In this document: one piece after another, positions 6,104-6,340 of the stretch
Position numbering within the stretch: position 1 is the stretch's first letter
Layout of the letters: every line of letters starts with the position of its first letter
Source of the DNA: Parcubacteria group bacterium GW2011_GWD2_43_10
GTDB lineage: Bacteria; Patescibacteriota; Patescibacteriia; Veblenbacterales; UBA10138
Assembly: GCA_000995845.1 (NCBI GenBank)
Contig: LCEZ01000057.1
Location: 1-6,340, forward strand
Length of the DNA: 6,340 nt
Reading direction: 5' to 3'
Program-made: the position numbers and the translations under genes
Notes under the pieces: model-generated
Database searches by the model: none
Seen by the model: only the letters and a program-made list of their open reading frames with translations
Told to the model about the DNA's origin: nothing

Positions 6104-6136
6104 CCACTGGCCAATTGTCAATAGCCAATAGTAAAT
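6102..6136 (+). repeat. Degenerate heptamer tandem repeat, five units
   Basis: The spacer between rfbB and the next gene divides without gaps into five 7-mers at 6102-6108, 6109-6115, 6116-6122, 6123-6129 and 6130-6136. The consensus is about NGYCAAT; GGCCAAT and AGCCAAT are the best units and the first and last are the most diverged. The first unit overlaps the rfbB stop codon (TAG 6101-6103). There is no terminator-like hairpin in it. Confidence 0.55.
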
Positions 6137-6140
6137 AATT

Positions 6141-6340
6141 ATGGAAAAATTCAAGACATTTAAGCTTCCGATACACGCCGACGAGCGGTTTACGCTTATT
6201 CCGCTTGAGGTTATGGAACACGCGCCGTTTGAAGTTAAGAGAGTTTACGCAATTGTGGATGGTAAGTTACCTTCTGGTTCGCATTGCCATAAAGTGGAGC
6301 AGGAAGTGTTCTTTTGCGTACGCGGAGGCACAGTAGCGCA
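6141..6340 (+). CDS. FdtA/WxcM-like sugar-nucleotide cupin (3,4-ketoisomerase family), N-terminal part
   Basis: ATG 6141 opens a frame that runs to the right edge (66 codons plus 2 bases), so the 3' end is missing. The visible part fits the FdtA/QdtA/WxcM-type cupins (PF05523): a DERFTLIPLE start (14-23) where the family has a D-x-R-G-x-L-x-x-x-E pattern, then PFEVKRVYAI (29-38), then the cupin motif GSHCHKVEQEVFFCVRG (46-62) with H48, H50 and the conserved HK-x-x-x-Q/E spacing. Such enzymes isomerise dTDP-4-keto-6-deoxyglucose (the RfbB product) to a 3-keto sugar that an aminotransferase then converts to dTDP-Fuc3N or Qui3N; the exact product here is unknown. It lies 37 bp after rfbB without an extended -10 or Shine-Dalgarno, so read-through from the rfbB promoter is likely. 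Confidence 0.8.
   Translation, partial: MEKFKTFKLPIHADERFTLIPLEVMEHAPFEVKRVYAIVDGKLPSGSHCHKVEQEVFFCVRGGTVA

Noticed and set aside
6127..6140. Possible promoter for the FdtA-like gene (TAGTAAATAAT)
   Set aside because: No TGnTAnnnT at 7-8 bp from the ATG as in the other units; the AT-rich bases belong largely to the last heptamer unit.
6024..6221. Minus-strand 65-codon frame
   Set aside because: It spans the end of rfbB, the heptamer spacer and the start of the next gene on the opposite strand; no support as a gene.

Overview
The window looks like a piece of a small, moderately AT-rich bacterial genome, most plausibly a Patescibacteria/CPR (Parcubacteria-like) organism. This is inferred from the compact layout (longest gap between genes 42 bp, several genes overlapping or abutting), the divergent polytopic membrane proteins, the near absence of Shine-Dalgarno sequences, and a degenerate heptamer repeat between genes. 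TGA is a stop (it ends the gene at 1404-2993 inside an ATGA overlap) and tryptophan is TGG, so the code is ordinary, not the TGA=Gly code of Gracilibacteria/Absconditabacteria. The taxonomic assignment is an inference, not proven by any marker gene here.

Layout. (i) 1-1361, minus strand: a large multi-pass membrane protein, open for 453 codons and running off the left edge. (ii) 1362-1403: a 42-bp divergent promoter region. (iii) 1404-3747, plus: a three-gene unit with a GT-C-like membrane glycosyltransferase candidate, a membrane-anchored ectodomain protein and a 75-residue membrane protein, each overlapping the next. (iv) 3781-5068, plus: a WbuC-type cupin, a HIT-family protein and a small HExxH metallopeptidase, separated by 1 and 0 bp. 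(v) 5096-6340, plus: dTDP-glucose 4,6-dehydratase (rfbB/rmlB), then, after a 37-bp heptamer-repeat spacer, the start of an FdtA/WxcM-like sugar-nucleotide cupin isomerase that runs off the right edge.

Together the genes point to a cell-surface glycan locus: nucleotide-sugar synthesis (rfbB plus the FdtA-like enzyme), a cupin family usually found in O-antigen clusters (WbuC), and two large membrane proteins that could use lipid-linked sugars outside the membrane. The HIT and metallopeptidase genes are probably passengers in the middle unit.

The most notable observations are: (a) each of the four transcription units starts with an extended -10 box (TGnTAnnnT) exactly 7-8 bp before the first ATG and without a good -35, predicting leaderless mRNAs; (b) at 1362-1403 two such promoters interlock on opposite strands; (c) the HIT protein has cleanly lost its His-x-His-x-His catalytic motif through what looks like an in-frame deletion; (d) there is a five-unit degenerate heptamer repeat at 6102-6136. 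I see no CRISPR array, RNA gene, insertion sequence or defence system. No stretch over 300 bp lacks a gene.
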